From Maea johnstoni (lineage: Eukaryota; Annelida; Polychaeta; Spionida; Magelonidae): a DNA stretch of 64,000 bases. Shown piece after piece: positions 1 to 12,983 of the stretch. The DNA is taken from NCBI GenBank assembly GCA_963942565.1, contig OZ012687.1, positions 12,333,079 to 12,397,078 of the forward strand, in the 5' to 3' direction. Numbering within the stretch: the stretch's first letter is position 1; each line of letters opens with the position of its first letter. Both the position numbers and the translations under genes were made by a program. A model generated the notes under the pieces. The model did no database searches and was not told the DNA's origin. It saw nothing but the letters and a program-made list of their open reading frames with translations.

Positions 1-1490
1 CAATATTCAGAATCAGAATCTTCTCTATACTCAGCATATAATTATACTGTAGAGCAGTATGTCTATTGTACATTCAATATCCATATCGTCCACCCAATAA
101 ACCAGTTTATAGAAATACATAAATTGAATCAACATCAAGTACTAAATTGGTTTATCTTATCATAAATTAGTATCCAAGTCTCACATTCCAAAACTGCTCC
201 TGCAGATATAAATCTTTCATCTGATTCATCTTGACTATGGACAGGGCATTTAATTTTCATATCCATAATGTCAACGAAAAAGAGAATATTTTACATACAA
301 TATCCATACTGCACATGCAATATCCATACTGTGCATTCAACATTGTATCCCAACTACACCTACTATCCAATAATCAGTATTCAGTGATTCAATATCTGTA
401 TTTTACCCTAAAATCCCTACTCAGTTTTCAACATCATATTTCCTTTGTTTCCTTTGGTTTCTATTGTGCACACATTGGTTGTTAATTAACTAATTAGCAA
501 TAAAACAACTTAATACTTCATATTTGTGTTACACAGTTGGATGTATTTGCCATCCTATATCAATGTTTTGCTATTATATTGCATTATTGCAAAATGCCAC
601 AATGCATACCGAGTGGAGATGGTGGATGTCAATATGTATGACACTGACATCATATGTGCGAATATAGATGTCCATTTCCACTTTGGAAACTTTATTGCAT
701 ACAAAAAAGGTATCTGGGCATACAGACTAACTGCTGAAAAAATACTTGTTTTATGTAGTACAAAGCCTAGATGAATCACTTGTGACAACTGCCTATATTA
801 CATATTTCTCCACAAAAATAATTTGCTAGGTGAAATGGAGCATGAAGTTTGCATACATGATCAGAAAACAAAGAGCACATTGGACTTTTGTAATTCCAAA
901 TTCAAACCAGAAATACTATTTCACCAACATCAACAACTTTCGTCTTAATGACATGTGCATGATGCTCAAAAAAAGAATTTAGACAAAAAACACACCTTCA
1001 TTGCCAATGCAAAACAAAGGAAAGAGTAAACCGCAGTCAACCTTTGGCAATGAAACTGTATTTATTTATTGATTCTAAAACATGTTTGCTTAACCCACTT
1101 ACAGCTGTAATATACAAACACAGCCTGACACATAAGGAATATTGTGATAAAAAGGCAATATTTTTTCAGAAATAATTAACTGAAAGTTGTCGTTGCAGTT
1201 CAGTCTAACAAACCTTGTCAACTACCTTTTGAATGCTATTTTATGAGTTATGTTCCAAGTTTTCAAACCCGCTATGTACTCTAGATACAGAGGAGTTAAA
1301 TGAAAACTGAATAAAAACTTAATCGCCATCTTAAAACAGGTTTCTGGGTTGTGATAAACTTGTCCATTTATCTTGATTTACTTTTTTTCAGGACTTGCCA
1401 ATGACAGATGTGGAGCATTTGTTTGTGATCATGCTGTTTTACATTCCAGACAGAGTTAAAGGTTGGTTTGTGAAAATACTGTTTTAATGG
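1..1490. other. AT-rich non-coding DNA downstream of GRIP
   Basis: No convincing coding exon or repeat family is visible here. The short ORFs are low-complexity and match nothing I recognise. The stretch lies 3' of the GRIP stop codon, so part of it may be 3' UTR. I could not fix a cleavage/polyadenylation site: reverse-strand AATAAA-like words are frequent in such AT-rich sequence. Confidence 0.5.
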
Positions 1491-1494
1491 ATTT

Positions 1495-2715
1495 TTCCAA
1501 CACATAATAGAAGGACTGGTTCCAAGATAATACAGTTTAATATATTTTCCACTGACAGAATAAAATAAATGGTTCCATTATTAACCCTTCCAATGCTCAG
1601 ACTACTTTCGCCCAAAACACAAAAATGCAAAGATTTTTGAAAAATATTTAAACCCTGTCTGTGTTGGTATTCATTGAATAGCTCTCACTCAATGCTCTCC
1701 GATGAGTACCCATGTACCAGGGTTTCAGTTTTTTTTCAGCTTTTTGTATCATTTTGTATTGGCCAAATTAGCCATCAGCAGCATCAGGGTTACACTGATT
1801 TACTGGATGTTCGATTGACAGATTTGAAGGTTTGTGATCATACTGTTTTACTGGACTTTCCAACACAGAATACTTTTAGAAGAACTGGTTCCATGACCAT
1901 ATTTTTACTGGACTTTCCACTGACAGAATAGAAGAACTGGTTCCATGATCACATTTTTACTGGATTTTCCACAAACGGAATAGATCTGGTATCATGATTG
2001 TACTATTTCATTGGATTTCCTGGTGACGGAGTAAAAAAATTTGTTCTATGATCAAAAACTTATATTGGACCTCCTAGTCGCAAAATAGAAGAACTGGTTC
2101 GATGATTATTCTGTATCATTCAAATTTCCCATAGCTGGTTCCATGTAGTACTGTTTTACTGGATTTTCCACTAACAGAATAGAAATACTGGTTCCATGAT
2201 CATACTGTTTAATGGGGCTTTCCACGCACGAAATAGAAGAGCTGGTTCCATGATCCTACTGCATTATTTGATTTTCCACCAAAGAATAGAAAAGGTTCCA
2301 TGAATATATGGTTTTATTGGATTTCAACTTGCAGAAAAAATGATCATACTGTTTTATTGAATTTTCCATTGACAAAATTGAAAAACACTGGTTCCACGAT
2401 CCTACTGTATTATTTGATTTTCCACTCACAAAATAGAAGAGCTGGTTCCACGATCATACTGTTTCACTGTATTTTTCATTCACAAAATCAAAGCATTGCT
2501 TTGCGATCATACTCTTTTACTAGACTTTCCACTGACAGAATACAAGAACTGGGTCCATGATCATACTGTATTACAGTATTTTCCGTTCACAAAATTAAAG
2601 CATTGTTTTGTGATCATACTGTTTTACTGGACTTTCCACTGACAGAATTAAAGCATTGTTTTGCGATCATACTGTTTTACTGGACTTTCCACTGACAGAA
2701 TTAAAGGACTGGTTT
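1495..2715 (-). repeat. Degenerate ~55-bp minisatellite abutting the GRIP stop codon
   Basis: About 20 diverged units of roughly 54-56 bp carry the words CTTTCCACTGACAGAAT, GAACTGGTTCCATGATCAT and ACTGTTTTACTGGA. The units nearest the gene (2,580-2,715) are the most alike. The first unit overlaps the last codons and stop of the GRIP terminal exon, so the array seems to have grown from that exon edge into the 3' flank. A family A MITE (1,581-1,793) sits inside it. Confidence 0.85.
1581..1793 (+). mobile_element. Family A MITE, TTAA-type
   Basis: Begins TTAACCCTTCCAATGCTC and ends CATCAGCAGCATCAGGGTTA. The left TTAA is intact and the right one has changed to TTAC. It is inserted in the 55-bp minisatellite. 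Confidence 0.75.
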
Positions 2716-2852
2716 TCGTCGAAGAATTCCTCTGAGTGGTAGTGGTGAGCAAGAGGATTACGACTTATCACAAGATCAATGTAACTTCCTGATTCCGCAA
2801 TCAGTGGCACAAGATGGCAGCAGTCAAAATCCCGCGTCGGGATATTATTAAT
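2667..2852 (-). CDS. GRIP: GRIP terminal exon: end of PDZ7 and C-terminus
   Basis: The exon starts after the acceptor TTTTTCAG at 2,853 in phase 0 and encodes 61 residues (993-1053 of the visible protein) plus the stop. The words [16 protein letters not shown] and LVISRNPLA match the end of PDZ7 of vertebrate GRIP1/2 almost residue for residue. After SEEFFDENQ the tail [13 protein letters not shown] lies inside the first unit of the downstream minisatellite, so the extreme C-terminus of this protein is repeat-derived or has itself seeded the repeat. The tail ends in valine but has lysine at -2, so it is not a standard class I PDZ ligand. 3' UTR limits are unknown. Confidence 0.93.
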   Translation of the reverse strand: MNNIPTRDFDCCHLVPLIAESGSYIDLVISRNPLAHHYHSEEFFDENQSFNSVSGKSSKTV

Positions 2853-2862
2853 CTGAAAAATA

Positions 2863-2897
<35 letters not shown>

Positions 2898-5800
2898 TTA
2901 TGATAATAATAATAATAATTTTAATAATAATAATGATAATAATAATAATAATGATTGATATTTGATATAGCGCCCTTTCCACCTATAATGTTTAAAAGCG
3001 CTTTAAAGAAAGTCGGTTGACAGTTGTGATTGTCCATTGTTTTCAGCTGTTTCTTGAAGTTTTGCACACTATCAGCAGCCTTGATAACAAAGGGGAAGTT
3101 TCATTATCAATGAAGGGAAGTAGTCGAAACCCAAGTGGGAATATTATTGATTAGAAAACAATAATGGGATAAGTATCACTATTCAATGACCCTTCCCATG
3201 CTGAGGCTACTTTCGTCCAAAGCACAAGAAAACAAAGAGTTTTGAAAACCATCTAAACCCTGTCATGTTGGTATTAATTGGATAGCTCTTGCTGAGTACT
3301 CTCAGATGAGTACCCGTGTGCCAGGATAGATTTTTTACATAATTTTGTATTGGCCAAATTAGCCACCAGCAGCCTAAGGGTAAAGCAGTGAAATCCCGGT
3401 TGGGGATATTGTTGATATTATTGATGAAGTATCATTACCAGGAGAGCCTCAATAGCAGACTGTGTAAGGCATTGCTACTGAGCGCCCGTTGTCTATCACC
3501 ACAGTCAAGGTTCAAGTACAGCTCAAACAGTCAATATCCACAGTTAATATATATGTTAAGAAAATCAATATCAAATCTATGGCAATTATAAGAACTTTCA
3601 CAATCTGGATGAATTCGAAAGATGTCATCATTAACTGATTCAGATAGTACAATCACAGTGAGAAAGTTGCCGGTGACTTGGGCTTAGGTGGTGGTTTTCT
3701 CCAGGTACTCCAGTTTCCTCCACCACTCACAACTGGCCATTCATGACTTAGCTGCAATATGGCAGAAAAAGTGACAATTTCTTTTTAAATAAAAAAATCC
3801 ACCATCACAGTATTCAATAGGGCCTTAAAAAGATGTTTGGTTCCTATTACCCTACCCTATCTAGTTTTTACCCCCTACCCTAATTTTTTTTTGCAAATCC
3901 TACTGAAAATCCAACCATTAAATTATCAATTTCTGGATGAACAGAAGTACAATTAATGCATAAAAGACAATAACAACAAGGCAAACTTTTTATTGAAGCC
4001 ATCCATCTTCAGGGAATCATGGTTTATTGTTTATTATTATAATAAAATAATAAACAAAAAAAAAAAAAAAAAAAATCCCTACCCACCCTACCTATATATT
4101 TTTAAGACGTAATAGGAACCAAACACTTTTTTTTTGGCCTAGCATAAACGCCCTCTGGGGGTGAAGGATGTAACTATTTGGTCATACATACCTGTAGTAT
4201 TCTATCAAACACCTGGAGCTGGCCCGACCTTTCCGCAGGACCTCCTGGTCTTATAGCACTGAGGTATACTCCATTCTCAAACACTCCGTCCGAGACCCCA
4301 AAACCAAAGTCTGTACATCCCGGAGTCTTTTTGAGAGTAACTCGGTGAAGTTCAATGGGAGTAGGCACAGTGGACGGCTCAACAACTTCCTTTTTAGCCC
4401 TTAACCGAACATCCTTCGTTCTCCCACTATCACTATATTTCAGATTTTTGGCATCGACATATCCTCCGATTTCCTCCACAAAAACGTACCCCTGTCTCGG
4501 CATGTGACTCAGGCTCTCCTGTGATTGGTTATGTGTATATTTCATACTGTCGTTTGATTGGTAGTTTTTTACATGAGGATACTGCTCACCATAATGCTGG
4601 TTCTCTCTATGATGTAACACCTCTCCCGATTGGTTCAATCGATGTAAGCTCTCAGCTGATTGGTTCGTTCTATGAGAGGGAGAGTAAGACTGATTGGAAT
4701 TGTTTGAGGCGGCTTGTTGAGGGCTGTTCATCGATTGGTCAATCGCGTTCATTCTGTCACACATGATACTAGCTTGGCTCATGATATTATTCAAATCGTG
4801 TAAAGTTCTCGACCAGTCGTCCTGCTCGTGAGGCTGGCCGGAACCGTTGCTATTGTTTGTGCGCGAATCCCACTCATCCTCGTAGTGTGGCTCTCCCGCC
4901 CGCCCCGGACTGGCTGCAGACATATTCCTATGTGAAGAGCTAGCGGACGAAGAAGCGGACCCTACAAAATATAAGAATAACATTAAAATGCAAAATGAAA
5001 AGGCACCCCTCCTAAAAACTTTTATGTTTTTTCTGAAGAGTAAACTGACTCCAGTCAAATGCAAAGTATGTCAACGGTAAAAGTTCAATTATGGGGTAAC
5101 TAAAGCAAAGTTTATCTGTATATTTCATTATGTAAAACAGCACGTATATGTCAATGTGCAAAATTAATATGAAATAAATCATTTACCTCAGACCAAAAGT
5201 CAGGTGTATATATATATTTCAACGCCTTTAATATTTAATCATGAGTCAATGCAAAATAAAGTCATAAACCCAAAAAGAAATAAAATGATTCTTTTAGCAA
5301 TCCATTAAATATGTTATTCCATGCTATATAGCATTAAAAGGCAGACTTACCTTTTTATCTATAACACCCTCACCATCGTGTGAATGGTCTAATCTTCAAA
5401 AAAACTAACTGGTCACAGATCCATTAAATATGTTCGTAAAAAAAGATTTCCAAAAGCCGCAGTTCCTTCAAAACTACTCTCTGCGACATTTAATCTCACC
5501 TGAATGCTGCGTGGAACCACTACCACGGGGGTCGCCGTTTTTGTTCTGACCGCTACTGTGATTCTGATAGGCCGTGTCCAAGCCAGAGCTATCCCAGGAC
5601 TCTAAGGCACTATCAACACTAGTAATAGGTGTACCGTATTTCTCAAGGTAGTCTTCTCGACTGAAATGCTGAAAAGTAGGAAAAAGAGAATAGATTTGTC
5701 ATAAGGAAGTGGGTAGAAAAAATGTGGTCAGTGACATCCATCTTATAACCCGTAAGCTGCAGTTGGCTAATTTTGCCTATACCGAATGATGCAAAACCCC

Positions 5801-6660
5801 TGAAAAATGCGTAAATGGGTATTCATCTGAGAGTACTCAGCAAGAGCTATCTGATGAATACCAACATGACAGGGTTTAGATACTTATCAAAAATCCTTGC
5901 ATCTTTGTGCTTAGGACAAAAGTAGCCACAGCACTGGAAGGGTTAAACTGATTGGTATTCCATTCTTGATTAAAGGATGTCAGTGAAAAAAAGAAAGGGA
6001 GGAATTCAAACTCTCTCTCTCTCTCTCTCAATCTGAATGTCTCTCTCACTCCCTTCTCCCTGTCTTCCTCTCTCACTCCTGTTTCCCTAGTCACTTTTCT
6101 ACAGCCTAATCTATCATAGATATATATAGTTGAAAAATAATTTCATCTTTAATACGCCGTTCATGTCTAGAGCACCTATCAACATTTTACTCATGAAGAT
6201 CAGATAATCATCGAATAGTTATTGGATTGAAAGAAAAAAACCTGCTTTATGCTATAGCACTATCTTTATTTTTTGTCACAAGATAGTGAATTCACTCATG
6301 GGTTTATAAAAGCAATTTTAAAAGATGCACTTCTTGTACACTACCTAAGTAAAGAATAGAACAAGAAATAATATGACAAAACTTTCATGTATGTTTTAAA
6401 ATAAAATGAATATTATCAATAGTCTATCACAAAAGAATAGACTTTCATCACATCAAAAATAAGCACTTATTTTTACTTACTTCATGCGTCCTGGTAGGAG
6501 CACGACTTTCTTTGTTTTCTGAAGAAAAAAATCAACCATTAATATTGATTTCACATGATCATATTTAATGACTATATATTAATATTACAGTGTACACACC
6601 CTGAAACATAAGGCACAGTTGACCAGGTGTCAGTCTCATGGACCATGGAAAAATGTATAC

Positions 6661-6724
<64 letters not shown>

Positions 6725-9700
6725 TTACTAATATTGTCACTTGATATTGCACCCTTTCCATATAAACATGCTCAAAGGTGCATTACATTCATTATACATT
6801 ATACTATACAAACATAATTACTCTGAGTTACACAAAGCTACCTTAAAGCCATGATATAAGTGAGTCACATGCATATTAGAAGATATTTCTTGTTGAAGAA
6901 TATAAGGAGGGAATATCTAGAGGGAGTATGTAGTAGGAATGGTTTATATGAGGGTACTGTCTATCTGAGTAAGGCACCCATGTATGGGTATTAATATAGA
7001 CAATCAAGGCAAGAAGGGAAGGGGCCCAGATGGGGTGCCTTACTTGTAGCGGGGTCTATAAGAAGGGGCTGTCTATCTGAGTGAAACATGAATGGGTATT
7101 AATATAGACAATCAAGGCAAGAAGGGAAGGGGGCCAGACGGGTGCCTTACTTATAGCGGGGTCTATAAGAAGGGGCTGCCTATAGGAGTGAGACATGTAT
7201 GGGTATTAAGTATAGATGTAAAGCTAAAAAGGAACGGGCCCAGATGGGGTGCTTTACTTGTAAAGGGGTCTATATGAGGGGACTATCTATCTGAGTAAGG
7301 CATGTATGGTATTACGACATAAGACATAAGTTAAGGAGGGAAGAGGCCCAGACATAAGGCTGGAAAGGAAGGGGCCCAGATGGGGTGCCTTACTTGTAGA
7401 TGTGTCTATAGTTTTAGTGATCCTCAGCGTTACTGTGTCGCCCGCGGTCTGTAGGAGATGGATGGCGTCGGAGAGAGGGTGGCCACGCAGATTCTTACTG
7501 TTGATGGCAAGGATACGATCCCCTGTGTGCAGCGCACCCGTCCTAAACACAAACAACATACATACAATTCAGTTGAGAGTAGATGCAAACTTATTAGACA
7601 CTATATTCATTTAACTGTTTTATCACCCACACCTACAATTAAGGGTCATTTAAAAAAATAAAAATCAGCTTTATAAAATTCTATTTCTACTCCTGCAGCT
7701 CTCACCATGAAGACATAAAATATTTTTGCAATGTGTATTAATTCAATTCTACCGTACAAGATTGTATGTGAATTTCAGTTTTAACAAATAAAGAGCAAAA
7801 TTTAGTTGCTGCACCCACCTTTCAGCCAACCCGCCACTGGTGAGACCAGATATTATGATAGGATCTGCGGGATCCTCCGTCCCGGATATGGTGACCCCTA
7901 GAGGACCGCCCCTTCGCTGGAGCTCCACCGTATACGTCACAGAACCTGCTTCCTGCTCATCTGAAACAACACAAAAACAACATATAGTAACCTCAATTTT
8001 TTATCTTTGTATCGTATACTGATTACAAATATAGTCATGACAAACTCATACATATCAACTTGTTGATTATTGTATTACATACTGATTACAAATATAGTCA
8101 TGATAAACGCATACATATCAATAAATCATTAATTAAACATTCATGGAGTTGCAGGTTTGTGTTTTTTTTCAGGATATAAAAAATAAAAAAATGGGCTTGA
8201 GATTTATGTGGAAATACCAACAATAATATACAAACTTGTGCAGAATATATATGGCATAAAAAGCAGATTCACAAATAACCTGAGATGATATAACCAAGGT
8301 TCAGTGAAATGGAAAAAGAATATTTTTGTTTCTTTAATTTATAAGTTATCTAGTAAATGCACATATCCTTCATTTACTACACAGTTATAAGGGGAACCCT
8401 TGGACTGAAGCGCCATCTATTGAAGAGAGGCAATACTAAATGGATATAGACATATACCATAGGATAATATTACAACATTACACAAAGGTGAACGAATGAA
8501 TTGCCTTTGCTCTTATCAATCTATTATTCCAGATGTGCACCATCTCCTTCAAGTCTCAATACCTAAAAGCAATGTACTGTACTACTTTGTAACCCTGGGG
8601 CCCCAAGGCTACTTGTAAACATGCCAGAGGGCCTCAGGGAATATCCCTACCATTGGACTGAGTTACCCTTTTTAAATAAAGATTATCATTATCATAATTA
8701 TAAAGTTCTTTATATTCTTAATATTCAACATTAAAGGGCAAGAGGTGAGCAAGAGTTTTTCTCCACCAGAGAAAGGCCAGATAGGCATAGAGGGACAAAG
8801 CCAAAAACGCCATTTGGTCTGGACACTGACATCTCTCCCAATAGGGTCCCGTACAATGAAATAAACATAATCCAAGGCCACTATTTTAAGGCCTAAAAAA
8901 AGTTGTTCGTTTCCTGTAACCCTACCCTAACAAGTTTTTTTCCGCCCTCCCAACTCCCAATCAACGTAAAACATACATAAAACACACATTTCTGACCAAA
9001 AAATTAATTCCCCCCCCCCCCCCAAAATAATTTTTACCAAATTACCTACCCTATTTTTTACCGATCGTTATAGGAAACAAACAATTTTTGTTTACAAGGC
9101 CTAATCTGACATTCATTGTAAACATGTAATGTGGTGTTACACTGGTCTGACAAGAGTTGGCATCAAAAAGACCTGCTATGACAATATCCAAAACTAATTT
9201 AACTCACCATGAAAAAGTGGATGCCTATATAAGGCAAGAATATTAGCTGTATCAAACAATATGTAATTTATAATAGTAGATTATTCAGAATCAATGATCA
9301 ATGACAAAATACATTCAGGCAAAGAAAGGTATCTTGAAATTTGATATAGGATAAAAAGAATAACAGATGAGTGAATAAGATAAGGACACCTTTGATAAGT
9401 GAATAAGATATAATGGCCCACTGATCACTGTTTCTGTGCAGCTGAGTCAGGGAATGCTTAATGTTTTCAAGTAGTCCTGCCACAGTTTGTATAAACCACA
9501 AACTAAATCTGCAGGTTGGGAGAGTGGGGGAGAGGAGGTGGGATACACGCTGTATAGAGATATGGGGTGGTTGGGTAGGGGACATACAGGTTAGATAACT
9601 GTCACATCTATTTCTGTAAATATGTGGTACTCTTGGAACAGAAAAGGCCACACTGAAACTGAAGGGAAAATACTGTCCTCTATACCTGAGGGTTAATCCT

Positions 9701-12700
9701 AGAACGAATACACACACAACTAACCCATTCATTCCTACAGCAACAAAAAAACGCTGTCTGACATTTATGGGGATGTCTTTTTGATTAAAATTCTTTTTTA
9801 CAGATATTGGAAGGAGAAATGCTAATAAGAACTCAACTCACATCTCCCCTTCAAATATTTTGACAGTAAACATTTTATTACAAAGTTATTTTCTATAGCA
9901 TTAATAGCAATTTGCCGCCATGTGAATAGGTCTACCATTGCAGTGTTACAATTTTGACCACATCATTTTTGGATAAATATATTTCAGGGAGAAATGATTA
10001 TCAGAACAAAACCAACAATCCCCCTTCAAAGATTCAGTAAAGTTACACTTGATTCCGAAATCATTTTCTAAATTATTGTACATCGAGATGACACGATCAA
10101 GATCTCCAGGTATGAATGGGTTAAATGAACTGAAAGTGAGGCACAATCAACTGAACCATTTGCTGCATGCTGAGATGTAAATATCTGTACAGAAATGGCA
10201 AAAATAAACTAAATTATTCCCTGAGACATTGCGGCCCCTCTCTTGCTCTACCGAGAACATGCACTCTCTGAGATTAATACACAAAGCTACATATAGATGG
10301 CACTGAACTTTGCTTGATAACATAGCTGGCTACTGCTTCTTCAAACCACCCACAAATTAAGGATTGGAAAAAGTGTAGGTGGAATATCAAACATTGCACT
10401 AAAAACATGAAAACAAAAATTGAGAAATAGAGATAGTGCCCCAAATTAGTCAGACGAGCTCTGGAAAATAAAGTAAAACTCCCAACAGAGAGGTCCAATT
10501 CCTGAAAACACTAATTGCTTTTTCAAAAATGAGGGGAATCAATATTCTGGAAAAATTCTTCACTGTTTTGTTCTACCAGTGCTTGCTTTATCTAAGAATT
10601 CTTATTGCCAAAACTTTATATTTCATATTTGGTTCTGACATGTGAGAAAAAAATAATCATACTTCATTCATTTCTTTGGTTTGGCAAACAAAAAGCACTC
10701 CTTAATTAAAACCCCACTTAGACTGATCTTATGAGATCTAGTTGTCAAGGCTTAGGTCATAAATATTCACAAGAAATATGCAGCTTGTTGATATTTTCTG
10801 ATAAAATTGTTTATTCTTTCAGACTTCCCATAAATATTTTTACCAAACAATGTTGAAAAATTCTAAAAAAGAATACAACAAAATATGTTAGGGAAAAACC
10901 TTACAACAAATGATGAAGCTACATAACAATGAAAGCAACAGAAAGTACCAATTCTTAGTACAGTCAATATGCAAATTACTTCAAATTAGACGACTGCAAT
11001 AAGGTCAAAGAAAGTTAAAAACTGAAAAGAAATGACAAAATCATTATAACGGCAATAAAAATCGGACTACACCTACAGAAAATAACACATACACAACAAC
11101 ACTCAATGACAATGACGTAAATGATCTCCTTACTTTCCATAATGATGCTCCACCTCTCTCTGGCATCATCTGTATAGCCAAACAGGAGACACGTCTCTAA
11201 GACCATTGCATTGGCTAACACAAACACCTTTAACACATTCATGCCTGAATCTGGCAAATTGGGTGATATATTACTTTTGTCTGAGCCTTTTTGGATAATA
11301 TTGAAGGAAAAATGCTTAGTAGAATTGACCATAACTTCCTCTCAGAAAGTATTCATAATTTTTAAACAAATTAATGTTCACAGCAGCCAAAAGCAGTCTG
11401 ACAACTTGGATGAAATTTTGCAGGCATAAGCACAATTGGGAATAGGTATAATAAATAGAAATGTCTCCTTCAAATATCTTTTGTAAAATCAATCTCAATT
11501 TCAGTCATTGTCAAAAATATTATAGATCCAGACACCAATTTCTTGAGGACATTTAATGGTCAATGATTTTTTACAGTATCAAAAATCCAGAAGACACTTG
11601 TCATATTTTCCAGGCATGAATGGGTTAAACTCAAATCCTACTGAGTTTGTCCAGGCGATTTGAAAACTTCAGTAGATGTTACATCTAAAACAATTGCACT
11701 TAGTGAGCACTCAATCTGTTTGACAACATACTTGTATATGATATACCTACATATGAAAACCTACATGTGCTCGTTTCATAATTATTTGAAGACATATTAT
11801 TCCTCGGAAAAAGACATCTTTCAATCAAATGCCTATCTCAATTCTCCATGGTCAAATACATATGTAATTGTGTCACATCACCATGGCGATATAATACCCT
11901 CATAATTGTGCAGAAGTATGAAATAATGTGTTATCATATCTATGTAGGCTTGGAAATTTGAAAACTATCAGATAGCTTTTTTTTACGAATTATCGTAGTC
12001 CTAGTTACAGATTGAACAAATCTAAGTATAACTTTATCTTGAAATGGATGAGTTTATGATGTTACAGAAATGACACATTGATTGGATACAATCACTATCA
12101 TATGACGATCCAAGTACACAGAAACGAGCACTACCAAATATGGTATTCACTCACCACTTGAGGCTTCGTCTTTGCGTATCTTGAGCTTGACGATATCGTC
12201 AGATCCTTGCAAGATGGCCGACGCATCCTCCAATGAGCAATTGTCCATTTTGACATTGTCTATGGCCAACAAGCGGTCACCTGGATGGATTGTGCCAGTT
12301 CTGAAAAAATAAATAAATGATTAAATGAATAATTTTCAAACTATTGGAATGATTTTTTATCTTTAAGGTTCTCTTTAATCAATTAAGAATGAAATGGAAC
12401 CTGCTAACCATATTCATCAATAGAATTTTAAAGACATATTGATTAGAATGTATTGGTATGAATTTCTGCATGAGGTTTTAAGAATGCAATAGAAATAAAA
12501 AAGAATAAATTAAATGTATTCAAAACATGATATCCTGTAAAATGATATCCCTAGCCTTGAATTTCTCAAATTTATGAATCTCAGTGATATCCTGTCCCAA
12601 AAGTGCCAGCATTTAACTTTTCATAATACTCTATAGAGTATTGCCTTAATGGCAACGGACTGCATGACTACATCTAACAGCACTAATATAAGGCCAACCA

Positions 12701-12941
12701 AAATAAAGTCACCTCAGGGTAGGGGCCATACCGGTAAGAGTGAGGGTTTTTTGTGAGGAAAATGAGTCATTGTTTCACCTGTGAGCCACACTGCCTTTCT
12801 TGACGTCAGAGATGAGCAAGGGATCCCCCGACTTCCTGTCGTTAGGCGCTGAGAAAAACAAAACATCAAATAGTGTGATAAACAAGATGTGTCTCTAACA
12901 ACTTAACTTCTTTAAATAAGAATGAAAGACCTCTAAAATAC

Positions 12942-12983
<42 letters not shown>

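Noticed and set aside
9298-9732. 144-codon minus ORF as a possible extra GRIP exon
   Set aside because: No conserved sequence. PDZ5c joins PDZ6a directly, in phase and with the conserved Asp, so no exon is needed between them.
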